Shown here piece after piece: positions 31,300-32,448 of a stretch of DNA of 32,448 bases (within the stretch, counting starts at the first letter, position 1; each line of letters starts with the position of its first letter). Below the pieces are notes generated by a model. The model had not been told where the DNA came from. It saw only the letters and a program-made list of their open reading frames with translations, and searched no databases. The position numbers and the translations under genes were made by a program. The stretch is taken from assembly GCA_021790075.1 (NCBI GenBank), contig JAJYIN010000001.1, positions 11,172-43,619 of the forward strand, in the 5' to 3' direction. The stretch comes from Actinomycetes bacterium. GTDB lineage: Bacteria > Actinomycetota > Thermoleophilia > BMS3ABIN01.

Positions 31300-32043
31300 A
31301 TGATTTCCGCAGCTACGCTCGTTCCCTGCATCGCCATCGTCCTGTGCGCTTCCCTCGTCCAGGGGGCGGCCGCTTTCGGCTCCGCCCTGGTGGCCATGCC
31401 TTTCCTGGCGATGATCATGCCTGCCCGCGACGCGGTTGCGCTGAGCCTCATGATGGGCGTCATCCTCAACCTGATGACCATCGGTGACGAACGCCGCAGC
31501 ATTGCCTGGCGGCAGATCGCTGTGCTGTTGCCGGCCCTGGCTATCGGCATCGGCGCCGGAACCCTTATCCTCAAAAGCATCGACGGCCCGGCATTCAAGA
31601 TGCTCCTGTCGCTCGTATTCCTGACGATGACTTTGGCTATGCTGGCAAGCAGTTCCCTCAAAGTCAAACCGGGCCCCGTAACCGCCCAGGCTGCCGGGGC
31701 TATCAGCGGCCTGCTGACCGGCTCCACCAGCATGGGCGGGCCGCCGCTGGTGCTCTACTTGACCGGCCGCGGGCTGGCCAAATCCGCTCTAAAGGGAACG
31801 CTGGCGGCCCTTTTCCTGCTGGGGAACCTGTTCGCGCTGGCCTCCCTGCTGGGAGCCCACGTCGTTGCGGGCGGCGCCGCGGCGGTCACCTTGCCGCTGG
31901 GCGCCGTCATGGTGCCGGGTTACCTGGCAGGCCGGCGCCTGACCTCGAGGCTGGATTCCGAAGTCTTCCGCCGCCTGGTGCTTATCGCCCTGGCGCTGGC
32001 GGCCCTTCTGGAAATCGGGCTCAGCGCTGCTGCTCTCGTCTGA
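31300..32043 (+). CDS. TauE/SafE-family sulfite or organosulfonate exporter
   Basis: This is a 247-aa membrane permease (COG0730-like) with about 7-8 helices in two related halves. Typical motifs are VQGAAAFGSALVAMPFLAMI near the N-terminus and GLLTGSTSMGGPPLVLYL in the second half. Members export sulfite, sulfoacetate or related anions, or remain uncharacterised. The ATG at 31300 is chosen because the hydrophobic N-terminus starts there; an in-frame ATG at 31261 would add 13 residues (MLGKKCLLFYNPR), and neither has a good ribosome site. A promoter and a structured RNA precede it, suggesting leader-based control. Confidence 0.88.
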   Translation: MISAATLVPCIAIVLCASLVQGAAAFGSALVAMPFLAMIMPARDAVALSLMMGVILNLMTIGDERRSIAWRQIAVLLPALAIGIGAGTLILKSIDGPAFKMLLSLVFLTMTLAMLASSSLKVKPGPVTAQAAGAISGLLTGSTSMGGPPLVLYLTGRGLAKSALKGTLAALFLLGNLFALASLLGAHVVAGGAAAVTLPLGAVMVPGYLAGRRLTSRLDSEVFRRLVLIALALAALLEIGLSAAALV

Positions 32044-32085
32044 GCCTCCAAGTCGCCAAGCCGTTTTTTCAGGAAGATCACCCAG

Positions 32086-32119
32086 TTAAACAAAGCGCGC
32101 GGGCGGGCGATAATATAAT
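32086..32119 (+). promoter_or_regulatory. Promoter of the free-standing structured RNA
   Basis: TTAAAC (32086-32091), 17 bp, GATAAT (32109-32114), with an overlapping perfect TATAAT at 32114-32119. The AT-rich -10 stands out against a very GC-rich spacer. The start point should fall at about 32121-32126, at the first base of the paired arm. Confidence 0.6.
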
Positions 32120-32122
32120 ACA

Positions 32123-32272
32123 GAGCCCCGAGAGGTCGTAGGTCGGGCCAATGGAAAGCTCCAGGCGGTGGAGGAAGCGCGGTAAGGGAACCGCAAAGTA
32201 CGATGAAGCCGTTTGGGGAGCAGGTGTGGGTCCAGAGGCCGGAGACTGAAAATCACTCGGGGCCTTTCTTTT
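32123..32272 (+). ncRNA. Free-standing structured small RNA, class unknown
   Basis: This is an RNA gene of about 140-150 nt lying between the ends of two convergent genes, so it leads no gene on its strand. The end helix is GCCCCGAG (32125-32132) / CTCGGGGC (32256-32263), directly followed by CTTTCTTTTT like a terminator. Inside are GGTCGGGCC (32141-32149) facing GGTCC and GGCC (32229-32240), CTCCA/TGGAG (32159-32173) or alternatively GCTCC (32158-32162) / GGAGC (32217-32221), and GCGGT/ACCGC (32179-32194). It does not match SRP RNA, tmRNA, RNase P or tRNA by eye. A rod-like 6S-type fold is possible but not shown. Confidence 0.6.
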
Positions 32273-32276
32273 TCCG

Positions 32277-32298
32277 GAGCCGGGCAACCGCCCGGCTC
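32277..32298. terminator. Hairpin between the small RNA and the UPF0182 gene
   Basis: GAGCCGGGC (32277-32285) and GCCCGGCTC (32290-32298) form a perfect 9-bp stem with AACC loop, followed on the + strand by TTTCT. It can back up termination of the small RNA; on the minus strand it lies 8 bp past the UPF0182 stop but is followed by A-rich sequence. Confidence 0.6.
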
Positions 32299-32306
32299 TT
32301 TCTAGT

Positions 32307-32448
32307 TTACCCTGACGGAGAGGCTCCCGTGGCCTTTTGCATCTGGTTCAGGGTATCCTGCAGCGCCTTGAGCTCGCTGCCGTAGGTGGCCCAGTCGCCC
32401 TGTTTCTGGGCGTTGACGGCATTATTGTAATGCTGCACAGCCGCCTTG
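32307..32448 (-). CDS. UPF0182 (COG1615) membrane protein, C-terminal end only
   Basis: The minus-strand frame is open to the right edge and encodes the last 46 residues, including AVQHYNNAVNAQKQGDWATY and LKALQDTLNQMQKATG before a TAA stop. The pattern of a helical segment with A..HY..A..A...GDWA.YG.E...L...L matches the usual C-terminal tail of UPF0182 proteins, large membrane proteins common in Actinobacteria whose function is unknown. Most of the gene lies outside the window. Confidence 0.7.
   Translation of the reverse strand, partial: KAAVQHYNNAVNAQKQGDWATYGSELKALQDTLNQMQKATGASPSG

Noticed and set aside
32123..32272. SRP RNA, tmRNA, RNase P RNA or tRNA as identity of the free-standing RNA
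   Set aside because: No GGAAGCA-type SRP apex, no tRNA-like ends or T-loop sequence, no tag-peptide frame, and far too short for RNase P RNA.
1..32448. CRISPR array, insertion sequence, prophage or integrase genes
   Set aside because: No regularly spaced repeats, no transposase or integrase motifs and no terminal inverted repeats flanking genes were seen.

Overview
This window reads as a single chromosomal stretch of a high-GC bacterium, most likely a deep-branching or anaerobic member of the Actinobacteriota. That is an inference. It rests on the GC-rich coding style, GTG/TTG starts, a candidate 6C-type small RNA (a family known mainly from Actinobacteria), a C-terminal fragment of a UPF0182 membrane protein, RNase J, and the ftsK-rnj-dapA-dapB gene order. 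No rRNA, tRNA, CRISPR array, transposase or phage gene was seen.

Left part (1-6531, + strand): a nearly complete NiFe-hydrogenase maturation operon, hypA (cut by the left edge) - hypB - second hypA-like gene - hypF - hypC - hypD - hypE. HypF and HypE make the CN ligands, HypC and HypD carry and assemble the Fe(CN)2CO unit, and HypA/HypB handle nickel. The hydrogenase structural genes are not in the window and may lie to the left.

6532-8714 (+): a long leader matching the c-di-AMP (ydaO/yuaA) riboswitch, followed by an intrinsic terminator and a KimA-type potassium importer. This gives a self-contained c-di-AMP-controlled K+ uptake unit.

8797-15106 (-): a lipoprotein HtrA protease, then three polytopic GT-C-like membrane proteins. 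Two of these are tandem DUF2723 paralogues. The third is a PMT/TMTC-like protein whose gene is visibly more AT-rich than its surroundings.

15278-24701 (-): housekeeping genes. These are ftsK, rnj, dapA, dapB, a polyprenyl diphosphate synthase, menG/ubiE, ubiX and a DUF72 gene. The polyprenyl synthase, methyltransferase and flavin prenyltransferase genes are tightly packed and look like a menaquinone module.

24885-30921 (-): a GAF-GAF-GGDEF diguanylate cyclase with an unusual cysteine cluster, lepA and murJ. Between the cyclase and lepA, on the opposite strand, lies a compact small-RNA gene with two runs of six C (6C-like), its own promoter and a strong terminator.

30922-32448: a regulatory-looking region with a perfect 24-bp palindrome, a promoter and a structured leader ahead of a TauE/SafE permease (+). 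It is followed by a second, free-standing structured RNA gene with its own promoter and terminator, and by the C-terminal end of a UPF0182 gene (-). The two unidentified structured RNAs are the best candidates for something undescribed here.
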